This document shows positions 15,983 to 23,238 of a DNA stretch of 64,000 bases, piece by piece (positions within the stretch are counted from its first letter, which is position 1; every line of letters begins with the position of its first letter). Source of the DNA: Nakamurella aerolata (GTDB lineage Bacteria; Actinomycetota; Actinomycetes; Mycobacteriales; Nakamurellaceae). The notes beneath the pieces were generated by a model. It was given only the letters and a program-made list of their open reading frames with translations. It was not told the DNA's origin and ran no database searches. The DNA is taken from NCBI RefSeq assembly GCF_013002705.1, contig NZ_JABEND010000002.1, positions 186,001-250,000 of the forward strand, in the 5' to 3' direction. A program made the position numbers and the translations under genes.

Positions 15983-16029
15983 CACTCGTAATGAGAAGGT
16001 CTGGGGTTCGATTCCCCAAGGCGGCTCCA
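15983..16029. repeat. attR core, 47-bp direct repeat
   Basis: Identical to 4683-4729. It holds only the 3' part of tRNA-Thr (from the anticodon stem onward), so no functional tRNA is encoded here. It also forms the left boundary of the decayed second element. Confidence 0.92.
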
Positions 16030-16130
16030 ATGTGGACAAGGCCCTGACCAGCGGAAACGTTGGGCAGGGCCTCAGCTCGTTCGACCCTGACTTTGGGCGC
16101 GGGCCGGCTTGCTGACGGCGTTGCTAACAG
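16030..16130. repeat. Second copy of the element left end
   Basis: Similar to 4730-4831 through the hairpin region and the paired arm repeats (TGCTGACGG at 16110, TGCTAACAG at 16122). The copies differ at many positions, so they come from related but distinct elements and not from a recent duplication. Confidence 0.75.
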
Positions 16131-16203
16131 GCGCAGCGATCCTGCATGCGCAACCTCGGTGGGGCGTGGAGCGTCCCACCTGAGGCTCGTCTAGGTTCTG
16201 GGT

Positions 16204-16761
16204 GTGGACCCATGGAGCGGCTGGCTTGGCGCGTTGGTCGGTGCAGCGGTTGGCGGCCTGATTGCCTTCTTGGTCGCGTATTTCGTGCTGAGAAAAACCA
16301 TTTCGGAGCAACACGCCGCGGCAGCCCGGCAGTCGAAGGAGCAGCTCGACGCCCAGCGACGATCCATGCTGTTCGATTCACTGGGCAAGTTTGTCGATGG
16401 AACCTTTGGGATGAACGACGCGATCGAACATGGGCCGTTGGCAGTCCGCGCTGCGCACTCCAGGGCTCTCGGCGGAATCCTTCTGTTCGAGGTTGCGCTC
16501 GGCGAGGACGAGGATGAGATAGGAAAGCTGCTTCGGCGTATTGACGACGTCATGTGGCAGTTCAGCGTTATGGCGGCGTCTCCAGCTGATGCCAAAGCTG
16601 TCCGGCCCGTTGCGGTTCGGCGCGACAAGTTGACAGACGCCTTCGGCGCGATTATTGCGACTGTTCAGGAATGGGTGGCTCATCCTGCGAAGCGCGCCGA
16701 CATGGTGGCGCTCTTGCAAAAGTCGGCCGAATCGCTCGAGGCCACGCGGGGTCCTCAGTAG
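16204..16761 (+). CDS. Hypothetical membrane-anchored protein
   Basis: A 185-residue protein of unknown function. One N-terminal transmembrane segment (ALVGAAVGGLIAFLVAYFVL, about residues 10-29) is followed by a charged helical, probably coiled-coil stretch rich in Gln, Lys and Arg, and a helical cytoplasmic domain. Such single-span helical proteins occur as accessory cargo in many elements. The start is GTG 16204 with only a weak ribosome site. It occupies the space between the attachment core and int in the remnant, the place held by a different gene in the intact element. Confidence 0.6.
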   Translation: MDPWSGWLGALVGAAVGGLIAFLVAYFVLRKTISEQHAAAARQSKEQLDAQRRSMLFDSLGKFVDGTFGMNDAIEHGPLAVRAAHSRALGGILLFEVALGEDEDEIGKLLRRIDDVMWQFSVMAASPADAKAVRPVAVRRDKLTDAFGAIIATVQEWVAHPAKRADMVALLQKSAESLEATRGPQ

Positions 16762-16848
16762 CTGCATGCATGATCGCCTGCAGTGCCGTGAGTCGATTCC
16801 GACAATCGCCGGCCAAGCAGCGTCCGGTTTCGCGAGGCTGCACCTTCT

Positions 16849-16940
16849 TTACCTGTCGGGGGCGGCAGCGAAGATGTCGGCTGCCTTGTTCTCGGCTCCT
16901 TGAGTACGCGGGCGTAGACCCGTAGAGTGATCGCTGGTTC
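16849..16940 (-). pseudogene. Integrase C-terminal fragment
   Basis: Read on the minus strand, it gives PAITLRVYARVL, matching PAITLRVYAHVL of the intact integrase and including the catalytic tyrosine. After a one-base deletion it continues ENKAADIFAAA, matching ETKAADIFASA. Only about 30 codons remain. It proves that a second related element once sat here. Confidence 0.88.
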
Positions 16941-16943
16941 CGG

Positions 16944-17059
16944 TCGTCTATGAGGACGATGGGTGGCCGCTCACCGAACCCCGAGCCGCCGGTTCGCGGG
17001 TTCCGTCGTGACCCGCCATCATCGCCGCCGTGGAGGCTGTCGCCGGGAGGCCCTCGTGA
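16944..17059 (+). pseudogene. Flavoprotein C-terminal fragment
   Basis: The translation DDGWPLTEPRAAGSRV, then PAIIAAVEAV, aligns with DDVWPLAEPRAAGPRV and PAIISAVETL of the intact flavoprotein. A TGA at 17009-17011 replaces the Trp codon between the two parts. The stop codon at 17057-17059 coincides with the native stop. Confidence 0.85.
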
Positions 17060-17090
17060 GAACTTTCTCTACTGGATCAAGGAGCGGCTG

Positions 17091-17524
17091 ATGTCGCAAA
17101 TCGATGGAGCGGTCTACGCTGACCAAGTTTCGATCGTCGTTCGAGTCACTGGAGACTTTCGGTTTCCGGACTTGTCGGCCGATATGGAACAATCAAAGAT
17201 ATCGCTATACCGGCGTTGACTGCCTACCTTACTGCAAGATTTGTTCGCAAGAAGGAATCTCAAACACTTGACATAATGGCGAACATTACCGACGCGGAGT
17301 TCGAGATGAAAGCCATGAATGCGGTGCGGTCGAGATATCAGCAGTTGAGTCTGGATCAATTGCACGTTGCTCGCCTTAGCTGGGCGGCAGACGGAAGCGT
17401 CAACGCTGAGGTCATTGTCGACCCTCCGGACGGCAGGAGATTTGAAGTTGGTATCAAGATGGAAGGTGCGGCGGGCGTTGCGGTTGTATCTATGATGCGG
17501 ATAGATCCGCCTCAGAGTATGTGA
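17091..17524 (+). CDS. Remnant-element cargo, two overlapping frames (17091-17219, 17216-17524)
   Basis: ATG 17091 follows the conserved leader with GGAG at 17081-17084 and encodes 42 residues (MSQIDGAVYADQVSIVVRVT and on). Its TGA at 17217-17219 overlaps a TTG at 17216 that opens a 102-residue frame ending at 17524 (a segment EMKAMNAVRSRYQQL, then beta strands VNAEVIVDPP and FEVGIKMEG). These are either two coupled small genes or one gene broken by a frameshift near 17215. Neither part resembles a family I know. The AT-rich composition resembles the cargo of the intact element, but the sequence is unrelated. Confidence 0.5.
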
Positions 17525-17863
17525 CGCACGACGACGAATCAATACACTGACGAGCGGGTCGCTGGACTCGGTCCTGGATTCGAGATCGGCTACTTCGAAC
17601 AACTCTGGCGGGCAATCGGGCGCCTTCCTTTTGCTACTCCGAAGCTTATTCACTGAACGCGAATTCGTTGAACTGGCCGGCGTGGCGTAAGGGCATCGGT
17701 CGGCCAATGTGAAAGAATTGGAGTTACCACATTTCGATTCAGCAACGGTCCCACCGAAGCTATCCAATCAAGGGCGCGGCTTTGCCGCGCAACCCGGGCT
17801 GTCGTTCGTTGGCCCGACAGGGACCCTCGCGCTCCGGGACTGGCGGCCCTCCGCGCACCCCCA
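17525..17863. other. Gene-poor junction with one hairpin
   Basis: No supported gene. GCGCGGC 17774-17780 and GCCGCGC 17784-17790 form a perfect 7-bp stem with a TTT loop, suitably placed to end transcripts of the leftward PIN gene. I searched this stretch for a third copy of the attachment core and saw none. Confidence 0.55.
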
Positions 17864-18304
17864 TCAGCCCATCGACCGACTGCCCGGGTTCGGGCGCAAC
17901 TTCAACGGTCGAAGACCGGTCGGGGTCATAGCGAGTGCCCAAGGCCCCGGCCCGCGCTTGACGATCTCACGTCGCAGACGATCCTCGTGTCGTAGGAACA
18001 ACTCCAGCTGCTGCTGCGGCCCCATGTCCTGCTTAGCCCCGATCCATACTGAGCGGACACCGTGCTCGTGGTATGCGCGTAGCTCAGCGGGACGTGATCT
18101 GATGCGGCGCTCGCGGCTCACGACGATGTACTGGCGGTCTCCGACGATCGGAAGCCATTCCAGGTCGGCGGTACCGCGCGGAATCTCCGGCAGGTCACTG
18201 TGTCCGGGATAGACGACGTCCAGGCGTCCACGCCGCTGCAGTAGCTTGCCAAGTCCGAGGGTGTTCTCGTCGGTGAAATACACCGGCGTGACCCTCGCCG
18301 CCAT
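17864..18304 (-). CDS. PIN-like toxin of DUF433/PIN pair
   Basis: A 146-residue PIN-like protein. YFTDENTLGLGKLL supplies the first acidic residues, and VGDRQYIVVSRERRIRSRPA corresponds to the second strand and helix of PIN-like toxins, where one usually sees R-D; here it reads S-R-E-R-R. Relatives are RNA-cleaving toxins paired with DUF433 proteins. The ATG at 18302-18304 overlaps the stop of the upstream antitoxin gene, so the pair is coupled. It lies outside the element remnants as far as can be seen. Confidence 0.75.
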   Translation of the reverse strand: MAARVTPVYFTDENTLGLGKLLQRRGRLDVVYPGHSDLPEIPRGTADLEWLPIVGDRQYIVVSRERRIRSRPAELRAYHEHGVRSVWIGAKQDMGPQQQLELFLRHEDRLRREIVKRGPGPWALAMTPTGLRPLKLRPNPGSRSMG

Positions 18305-19014
18305 CAGGCGGCGCGTTCGCTAGCGGCAATCAACTCGAACCGGAGAGCCTCGTCGACCTGCTCGATCGTCAAGTCGTACAGATCTGCCAGGTCGTCCCGG
18401 CCCGTGCCGGCTCGGTAGTCCTCAGCAAGTGCCTCGGTCTTGACGCTACGGATCGCAGGTTGACCGAACGCTCGGCGAGGGTCCATCACCACACCGGGGG
18501 TGCGGGCCTCTGGCTTCAAACGTGCCACTTCGTCATCGTCGTACTCGACCGCCGAGTGGAACCGTTCGGCGGCGTCCGCAAGAACCAGCTGACCGCTGCG
18601 GACGACGACGAGCTGGAGTGACGGATCCACCCCGACCCGTTCCTGCACGGCTCGAACCAGTTCGCGGCCGGAAACGTCAAGGAGCGGCCGCGCATGAGCG
18701 AGCGGATAGCGGCCGAACTCTTCGCGGAGCTGAACGATCGCCGGCCGCAGGCGCTGGACCGGTACCTCCCGGCTGCGGAACTCGGCCAACAGGCGCGCCT
18801 CGACCATTTCGCCCCAGGTCACCGAATCGGATCCGGTTGGTTCTTGGCGGAGCACCGGCTCATAGAACCTTCGATCGCGGACGTAGCCCTCGAGCCAGCG
18901 CTTTGCAGTGCCGGAGTGCAGGCCGACGAGGCGATCGACGTCCGGGTAGGAGTAGATCGCTCGATCGAGCAGGGACCCAGCCATGGAACCCATACTGTCA
19001 CCAGGGACCGTCAC
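18304..19014 (-). CDS. DUF433-domain antitoxin
   Basis: A 236-residue protein. The N-terminal part (LLDRAIYSYPDVDRLVGLHS) is a MerR-like winged helix with a T-A-K-R-W-L-E-G continuation, and the C-terminal part (SVKTEALAEDYRAGTGRDDL) is the DUF433 domain, typically bound to a PIN toxin. It likely represses the pair's promoter and neutralises the toxin. The start at 19014 is the longest; ATG codons at about residues 8 and 11 are also possible. TGA at 18304-18306 overlaps the toxin ATG by one base. Confidence 0.78.
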   Translation of the reverse strand: MTVPGDSMGSMAGSLLDRAIYSYPDVDRLVGLHSGTAKRWLEGYVRDRRFYEPVLRQEPTGSDSVTWGEMVEARLLAEFRSREVPVQRLRPAIVQLREEFGRYPLAHARPLLDVSGRELVRAVQERVGVDPSLQLVVVRSGQLVLADAAERFHSAVEYDDDEVARLKPEARTPGVVMDPRRAFGQPAIRSVKTEALAEDYRAGTGRDDLADLYDLTIEQVDEALRFELIAASERAA

Positions 19015-19084
19015 CGGGTGGTCGGCCCGCCGCGGATGGGCCTTCTGCGGTAGTACCGATCGACACAGTGCCGCCCAGCACGGC

Positions 19085-20638
19085 TCACCTGACGTCGAAG
19101 CGCGCCATCATCGCCATGTCCTCGTGTTCAAGGTTGTGGCAGTGGAGCACATACCGGCCGACGTAGTCGCTGAACCTGACGGCGATCTCCAGCGTCTCGC
19201 CCGGCAGCATGTCGACGGTGTCCTTTAAGCCATCGTCCTCCCGGCCGAGAACCAGGAATGGATCGAGATGCACGTGCACCGGATGATGCACGTTGGAGGT
19301 CAGCCGCCAGATTTCGGTCCGGTCCCGCTGGATGGTCGCCACCGCCCGTTGCGGGCGGAAAGGTTCGCCGTTGATGGTCCACATCGCTGTCCGACCGTCC
19401 GAGCCGCGGGCGAAAAGGAAGTTGCGCCGCGGTGCCCCGGCCGGAATGTCCCGCGCCGGCGGGCGTTCGGCGAGCCGGGCCGGCACCCGGCTGTCGTCAC
19501 GCCCGCGACGCGCGACGGCGAATCGCATGACGAGCGCGGTGCCGCCACCGCCGATGCCGTTGCGCATGGTCACCTGACGTCCGGGTGGCAGCGCTGCGAA
19601 GTCGACGACGGCATCGATGCGTTCGCCGGGCGCCAAGGTGATCTCGCCGCGCTCACGGGGGGCCGCGAGCAGGCCGCCGTCCGACCCGATCTGCACGAAC
19701 GGCAGCCGGGTGCCGTCGGCGTCCAGCGTCAGTGACAGGCGACGAGCGTTGCCGGCGTTGAGGATCCGCAGTCGGTATCGAGCCGCGTCCACCTCGGCAA
19801 CCGGCCACGGTGCTCCGTTGACCAGCATCACGTCGCCGAGCACTCCCGACATCCACTCGTCGGCGACGCCCGGGCGTTGCAGTGTGGGGTCCACCGACGG
19901 GTACCGGAACGAGCCGTCGGCATCGAACGACCGATCTGCGATCAGCAGCGGCAACTCTCGTTCATCGCGAGGCAGCGACAACGAGTCCTCGTGATCGTCC
20001 CGAACCAGGTGCATGCCGGCCAGGCCCCGCCACACCGCCGGGCCGGTGAAGTCCATGCGGTGGTCGTGGTACCACAGGGTGGCCGCCGGTTGATCCATGG
20101 GGTATCGATATTCACGGGTGCTGGTTCGGAGCCGAGCCTCGGGGTCGGCCATGCCGGTCATGCCGGTGTGCCCGGCATGTGTGCCGCCGTTTCCGTCGGA
20201 CATCCGTTGGGGGAGAAGCAGATCGGTCGGCCAGCCATCGCTGTCGGCCGGGGTGTGCCCACCGTGCAGATGGGTGACGGTGGGGACGGGCAGCGCGTTG
20301 GTGTGGGTGATTGTTACCGGAGAACCGGATCGGGTCTCGATTGTCGGGCCGGGGAACGTGCCGTCGTAACCCCACACCGGCGTGCGCACCCCCGGCAGGA
20401 TCTGGAGATCGGCCACGCGCTGGGTGATGAGGATTCGTCCGGCCCGGTCCGGGCGCAGTACCGAAGCCTTCGGCAGTGGCACGGAAAACGGCTTTGGCAG
20501 CGGAAGTCGGCTGGGAACGAGCGTGGCGCTGGTACCAGCAACGTCGGCGGCGCAGCCGCCAAGGGTTGCCCCGGCCGCGCCGGTGACCGCGGCGGCCAGC
20601 ACGAACCTGCCGAACTCGCGACGGGTGAACTCGCTCAT
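19085..20638 (-). CDS. Multicopper oxidase, Tat-exported lipoprotein
   Basis: A 517-residue three-domain oxidase of the CotA/bilirubin-oxidase type. A twin-arginine signal (TRREFGRFVLAAA) ends in LGGC, so it may be a Tat-exported lipoprotein. All four copper motifs are present: HLHGGH (about 145), WYHDHR (about 190), HPVHVHLDPF (about 455) and HCHNLEHEDM near the C-terminus. It should oxidise phenols or metal ions, reducing oxygen to water at the cell surface. Its ATG overlaps the stop of the four-span membrane gene upstream, so the two are cotranscribed. Confidence 0.9.
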   Translation of the reverse strand: MSEFTRREFGRFVLAAAVTGAAGATLGGCAADVAGTSATLVPSRLPLPKPFSVPLPKASVLRPDRAGRILITQRVADLQILPGVRTPVWGYDGTFPGPTIETRSGSPVTITHTNALPVPTVTHLHGGHTPADSDGWPTDLLLPQRMSDGNGGTHAGHTGMTGMADPEARLRTSTREYRYPMDQPAATLWYHDHRMDFTGPAVWRGLAGMHLVRDDHEDSLSLPRDERELPLLIADRSFDADGSFRYPSVDPTLQRPGVADEWMSGVLGDVMLVNGAPWPVAEVDAARYRLRILNAGNARRLSLTLDADGTRLPFVQIGSDGGLLAAPRERGEITLAPGERIDAVVDFAALPPGRQVTMRNGIGGGGTALVMRFAVARRGRDDSRVPARLAERPPARDIPAGAPRRNFLFARGSDGRTAMWTINGEPFRPQRAVATIQRDRTEIWRLTSNVHHPVHVHLDPFLVLGREDDGLKDTVDMLPGETLEIAVRFSDYVGRYVLHCHNLEHEDMAMMARFDVR

Positions 20639-21081
20639 CCCGCCGCGGCCTCCGTGTCCGGATGACGATCTGCGGCGGGCCGTTCTGGTCGGCGATCGGC
20701 GCGCCTGGACCGCTGCGTGGCCGCGCTAGGCCGCAGGACGGCGATGGCGTAGCCGATCGCCGTAGCCACGATGCCCACTCCCAACGGAATGTGCACGCCC
20801 AGGGAGCGGGAGAAACCCAGACCGATCTGCAGTCCCTCGGCAAGCGCGAGGGTCAGCGGGGGGACCACCAGCCACCGCGGGCCCCGGCGCAGCACCACCA
20901 GCAGCGCAAGCACGCTCATCAACAGCGCTGTGCCCGCCAGTATCTCGCCGGTGCCGCCGTGCCAGGCGAGCGCGCCGATCACGCCGTCCAGGTATTGGCC
21001 GATGGACAGTGGTTGGGCGATCGCCAGCGCTGCGTGCGCGACGGCAACGATGCGCAACAGCATGAGTAGGGGTCTCTGCAT
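20635..21081 (-). CDS. Four-span membrane protein with the oxidase
   Basis: A 148-residue protein with four predicted transmembrane segments (around residues 8-24, 45-64, 70-88 and 93-113) and an Arg-rich C-terminal tail. I do not recognise a family. The four-base overlap with the multicopper oxidase indicates shared translation and perhaps a common function in copper handling or electron supply; that is inference. No Shine-Dalgarno is seen before ATG 21081. Confidence 0.7.
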   Translation of the reverse strand: MQRPLLMLLRIVAVAHAALAIAQPLSIGQYLDGVIGALAWHGGTGEILAGTALLMSVLALLVVLRRGPRWLVVPPLTLALAEGLQIGLGFSRSLGVHIPLGVGIVATAIGYAIAVLRPSAATQRSRRADRRPERPAADRHPDTEAAAG

Positions 21082-21086
21082 GAAGA

Positions 21087-21201
21087 CAGCCTATATGTAG
21101 ACAGGCTGCACGTACATGAGGGTCTTCCCTGAATCCGATTCTCTCGCTGCGGGTCCTACCTACTCGTCGGGCCGGGGATAGTGGCCAGGATGTAGCCTGG
21201 C
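21087..21201. promoter_or_regulatory. Two inverted repeats between the oxidase and PadR units
   Basis: CAGCCT (21087-21092) and AGGCTG (21103-21108) flank a centre holding ATGTAG. GCCAGG (21184-21189) and CCTGGC (21196-21201) also flank ATGTAG. Both lie between the leftward oxidase unit and the rightward padR gene, as expected for operators of a PadR repressor acting on both directions. Confidence 0.4.
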
Positions 21202-21204
21202 GGC

Positions 21205-21531
21205 ATGAAAGCGGATGCCGTACGCGGGCACCTGGACAGCCTGATCCTGGCGGTGCTGGAAGGTGCGCCGCTGCATGGCTACGGCGTGATCGAGGCTCTC
21301 GCGGCGCGTAGCGGCGGCGAGCTCGCGTTGCCGACCGGCACTGTGTATCCGGCGCTGCAGCGATTGGAACGTGCGGGGTTTGTCAGCAGTTCGTGGGATG
21401 TTGTCGGTGGGCGCAAACGCCGCACTTACGCGCTCACTCGAGATGGCGCCGCCCAACTGGGCGTGAGTCGGGCGGAGTGGATCCGGTTCAGTGGCACCAT
21501 CGGCACGCTGTTGGGCGGTGCCAGGGCATGA
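21205..21531 (+). CDS. PadR-family transcriptional regulator
   Basis: A 108-residue winged-helix protein: GHLDSLILAVLEGAPLHGYG, then LPTGTVYPALQRLERAGFV and the wing RKRRTYALTRDG, typical of PadR. It probably represses its own operon with the membrane protein that follows (ATGA overlap at 21528-21531), and possibly the divergent oxidase unit. The start at 21205 follows a palindrome (21184-21201), with no clear ribosome site. Confidence 0.88.
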   Translation: MKADAVRGHLDSLILAVLEGAPLHGYGVIEALAARSGGELALPTGTVYPALQRLERAGFVSSSWDVVGGRKRRTYALTRDGAAQLGVSRAEWIRFSGTIGTLLGGARA

Positions 21532-22250
21532 GCGACGCCATCGACTCCCTCGTCATCGACCTGCGGCGATCGCTGCCGACTCTCTCCTGGCGCGCACGCC
21601 GCTCGCTGCTCCATGAGATCGAGGCCGATCTGCGTGATGCGCAGGCGGCCTACCTGGCCGCCGGCTCGTCGGCCGCGAGCACTGCGTCCAGGGCGGTCGC
21701 GGACTTCGGCGATCCGGGCGTGGTGGTGGCCGAGCTGACCACAGAGTTCGGTGCCAGGGTGGTGCGCTGGATCGGCGCGGCGCAAGCTGCCGTTGCCGTG
21801 CTGATGTTCGTCAGCTGGATGGCTGTTGGACTCGCTACCAAGGGCGCCGAACGCGCAGCCCCGGACTGGGGGTGGATGTGCCTGGCCTTCGTTGCCGGCA
21901 CGCTTCCCACTGTTCTGCTCGGCCTGCTCGCTCGTCGCAGGCTGGGCGCCGTGACGCTGGCACCTGAGGTGGTGCGCCGATGGGGTCGCGGGGTGGTGGC
22001 CGGCGTCCTGCTGGGCATGGCGCTGACCCACGGCGCCACCCGCCTCAAGAGTGGTGTGGCCCAGATCGCGCCACAGCCGGGCGATGCCGTTCTCGGCGTC
22101 GCGTCGGACTGGGCGGCGATCGCGTTGTTGGCGGCGGCCGGTTACGTCGCCTTCGTCGTCCATCGCCTCGGGCGCGGTACGGCGCCGCGGCAGGACGTCC
22201 ACCGGACGCCCGCTCCGATGCCCGGAGCGACGCCGGTGCGCAGTGCCTGA
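21528..22250 (+). CDS. HAAS-type membrane protein coupled to PadR
   Basis: A 240-residue protein. An N-terminal permease-prefix segment (RRSLLHEIEADLRDAQAAYL, about 25-44, then AVADFGDPGVVVAEL) is typical of HAAS/DUF1700-like proteins encoded next to PadR regulators. Four hydrophobic spans follow. The start codon overlaps the padR stop. In similar pairs the membrane protein may sense envelope state; no enzyme motif is present. Confidence 0.72.
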   Translation: MSDAIDSLVIDLRRSLPTLSWRARRSLLHEIEADLRDAQAAYLAAGSSAASTASRAVADFGDPGVVVAELTTEFGARVVRWIGAAQAAVAVLMFVSWMAVGLATKGAERAAPDWGWMCLAFVAGTLPTVLLGLLARRRLGAVTLAPEVVRRWGRGVVAGVLLGMALTHGATRLKSGVAQIAPQPGDAVLGVASDWAAIALLAAAGYVAFVVHRLGRGTAPRQDVHRTPAPMPGATPVRSA

Positions 22251-22345
22251 CGCGCAGTCGCACTGCCGGTGCCCAGTGCAGGCCTGACCGATGTCGGCGC
22301 GGTCGCGCCGCCCTGAATCGGCACCACGTCGGCGATGATGCATCC

Positions 22346-22711
22346 ATGCAGCTTCCCGAGTACCACGGTGACGACTTCTACTGCGATGTGGCGATTCCGC
22401 ATCCAGAGGCTTTGCGGGTGGTCCACGACGACGCTCGGGTGTTGGCCTTCCAGCACACCAAGCCCTTCTGGGACGTGCACGTGGTGGTGGTGCCCAAGCG
22501 GCACATCCCCTCGCTGACGGCGACGACGGACGCCGACGAGGCCGACCTGCGTGCGCTGTTCGCGGCGGTTCGGTCGGTGGCCGGCGTGGTGGAGGCCGAG
22601 TATGGGGCGGCTGCGGTGCTCACCAACCTCGGCCGGTACCAGGACTCGAAGCATCTCCACGTTCACGTCCACTCCGGTGCCCGCCGCCCTCAGCTCGATC
22701 GGTGGCGGTAG
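22346..22711 (+). CDS. HIT-family hydrolase
   Basis: A 121-residue histidine triad protein, a nucleotide hydrolase or transferase acting on nucleoside phosphoramidates or AMP esters. The active-site triad is HLHVHVH near residue 108, preceded by the helix-strand HVVVVPKRHIPSL. Family members are usually 110-150 residues, so this one is complete. ATG 22346 is chosen because the frame upstream runs through the end of the preceding gene. It stands alone between unrelated genes. Confidence 0.88.
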   Translation: MQLPEYHGDDFYCDVAIPHPEALRVVHDDARVLAFQHTKPFWDVHVVVVPKRHIPSLTATTDADEADLRALFAAVRSVAGVVEAEYGAAAVLTNLGRYQDSKHLHVHVHSGARRPQLDRWR

Positions 22712-23238
22712 CCGAGTCGGTACGGACTGGCGGCGTGAGAGCGGTGCTGCGGGCATTCAGTGGGCATAACCGTTGCGCGACGGGCGGATTGCTGCCGGCG
22801 GTGAAGCCAGCCTGCGACGCGGAGACTGCCGATCAGCGGGGTCATCCCCATCAGGGCGGCGCCGGCGCCGTGCAGGCGCATCGCCAGCTGAAACGATGTT
22901 TCCCTCCGAACGGGTGAGAAATCGTTACCTTGCAGGGGTTTCATCATCCGACCGGGTGAATTCGGCCCGTGCCGCGGGCCAGGTGAATCATTCACAAACA
23001 TGTCGGACGGCGGGGTGAACAACTCGCTGAGCGGTGTTACCGCAGGTCAGCGGGTGTCCAATCGGACAGGTCACACTACGTCGAGCCGGCCAACCCCCGC
23101 TCAGCCGGTCAGGGGACGGCGCCAGCGCGCCATTGCCGGGCCACGGCGAAGCGCTTAGCGTCTGTCACGTTCGTCAGCGAACTCCGGAGCACTGGCTACC
23201 CCTTCCCCCGACATTGCTCGACGCTGAGAGGTCCCGCT
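22712..23238. other. Long 5' region before the LGFP operon
   Basis: No supported gene. TCCGAACGGGTGAG (about 22906) and TCCGACCGGGTGAAT (about 22947) are near-repeats, and TGTCC/GGACA at 23055-23068 forms a small stem. A long untranslated leader before an exported cell-wall gene recalls the c-di-AMP riboswitches that precede actinobacterial wall hydrolases, but I cannot fold it convincingly. Confidence 0.4.

Larger units (their letters stand above)
4683..16029. mobile_element. pSAM2-like integrative and conjugative element (AICE) in tRNA-Thr
   Basis: The unit is bounded by a 47-bp perfect direct repeat (4683-4729 and 15983-16029) that is the 3' part of tRNA-Thr, giving an excised circle of 11,300 bp. 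It carries every AICE core function: integrase, excisionase, RepSA-type initiator, FtsK-type transfer ATPase, a small regulatory protein, an XRE regulator and a flavoprotein. Cargo with phage-defence flavour fills 11.78-15.7 kb. AICEs replicate as circles and transfer double-stranded DNA with one FtsK-like protein. No core gene is visibly broken, so the element could be active; this is inference. Confidence 0.9.
15983..17524. mobile_element. Decayed second AICE in tandem
   Basis: Right of attR the sequence repeats the layout of an element left end: hairpin 16040-16071, arm-type pair 16110-16130, a small gene, and the integrase 3' end (16849-16940, frameshifted). It is joined directly to the flavoprotein 3' end (16944-17059, with an in-frame TGA), the conserved leader and a different cargo gene. 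About 6 kb corresponding to int through flavoprotein has been deleted at 16941-16943. No right attachment copy is visible beyond 17.5 kb. Confidence 0.82.

Noticed and set aside
17525-18000. A third tRNA-Thr attachment copy marking the right end of the remnant
   Set aside because: No stretch resembling the 47-bp core or its T-arm part is present; the right end has been lost or diverged.
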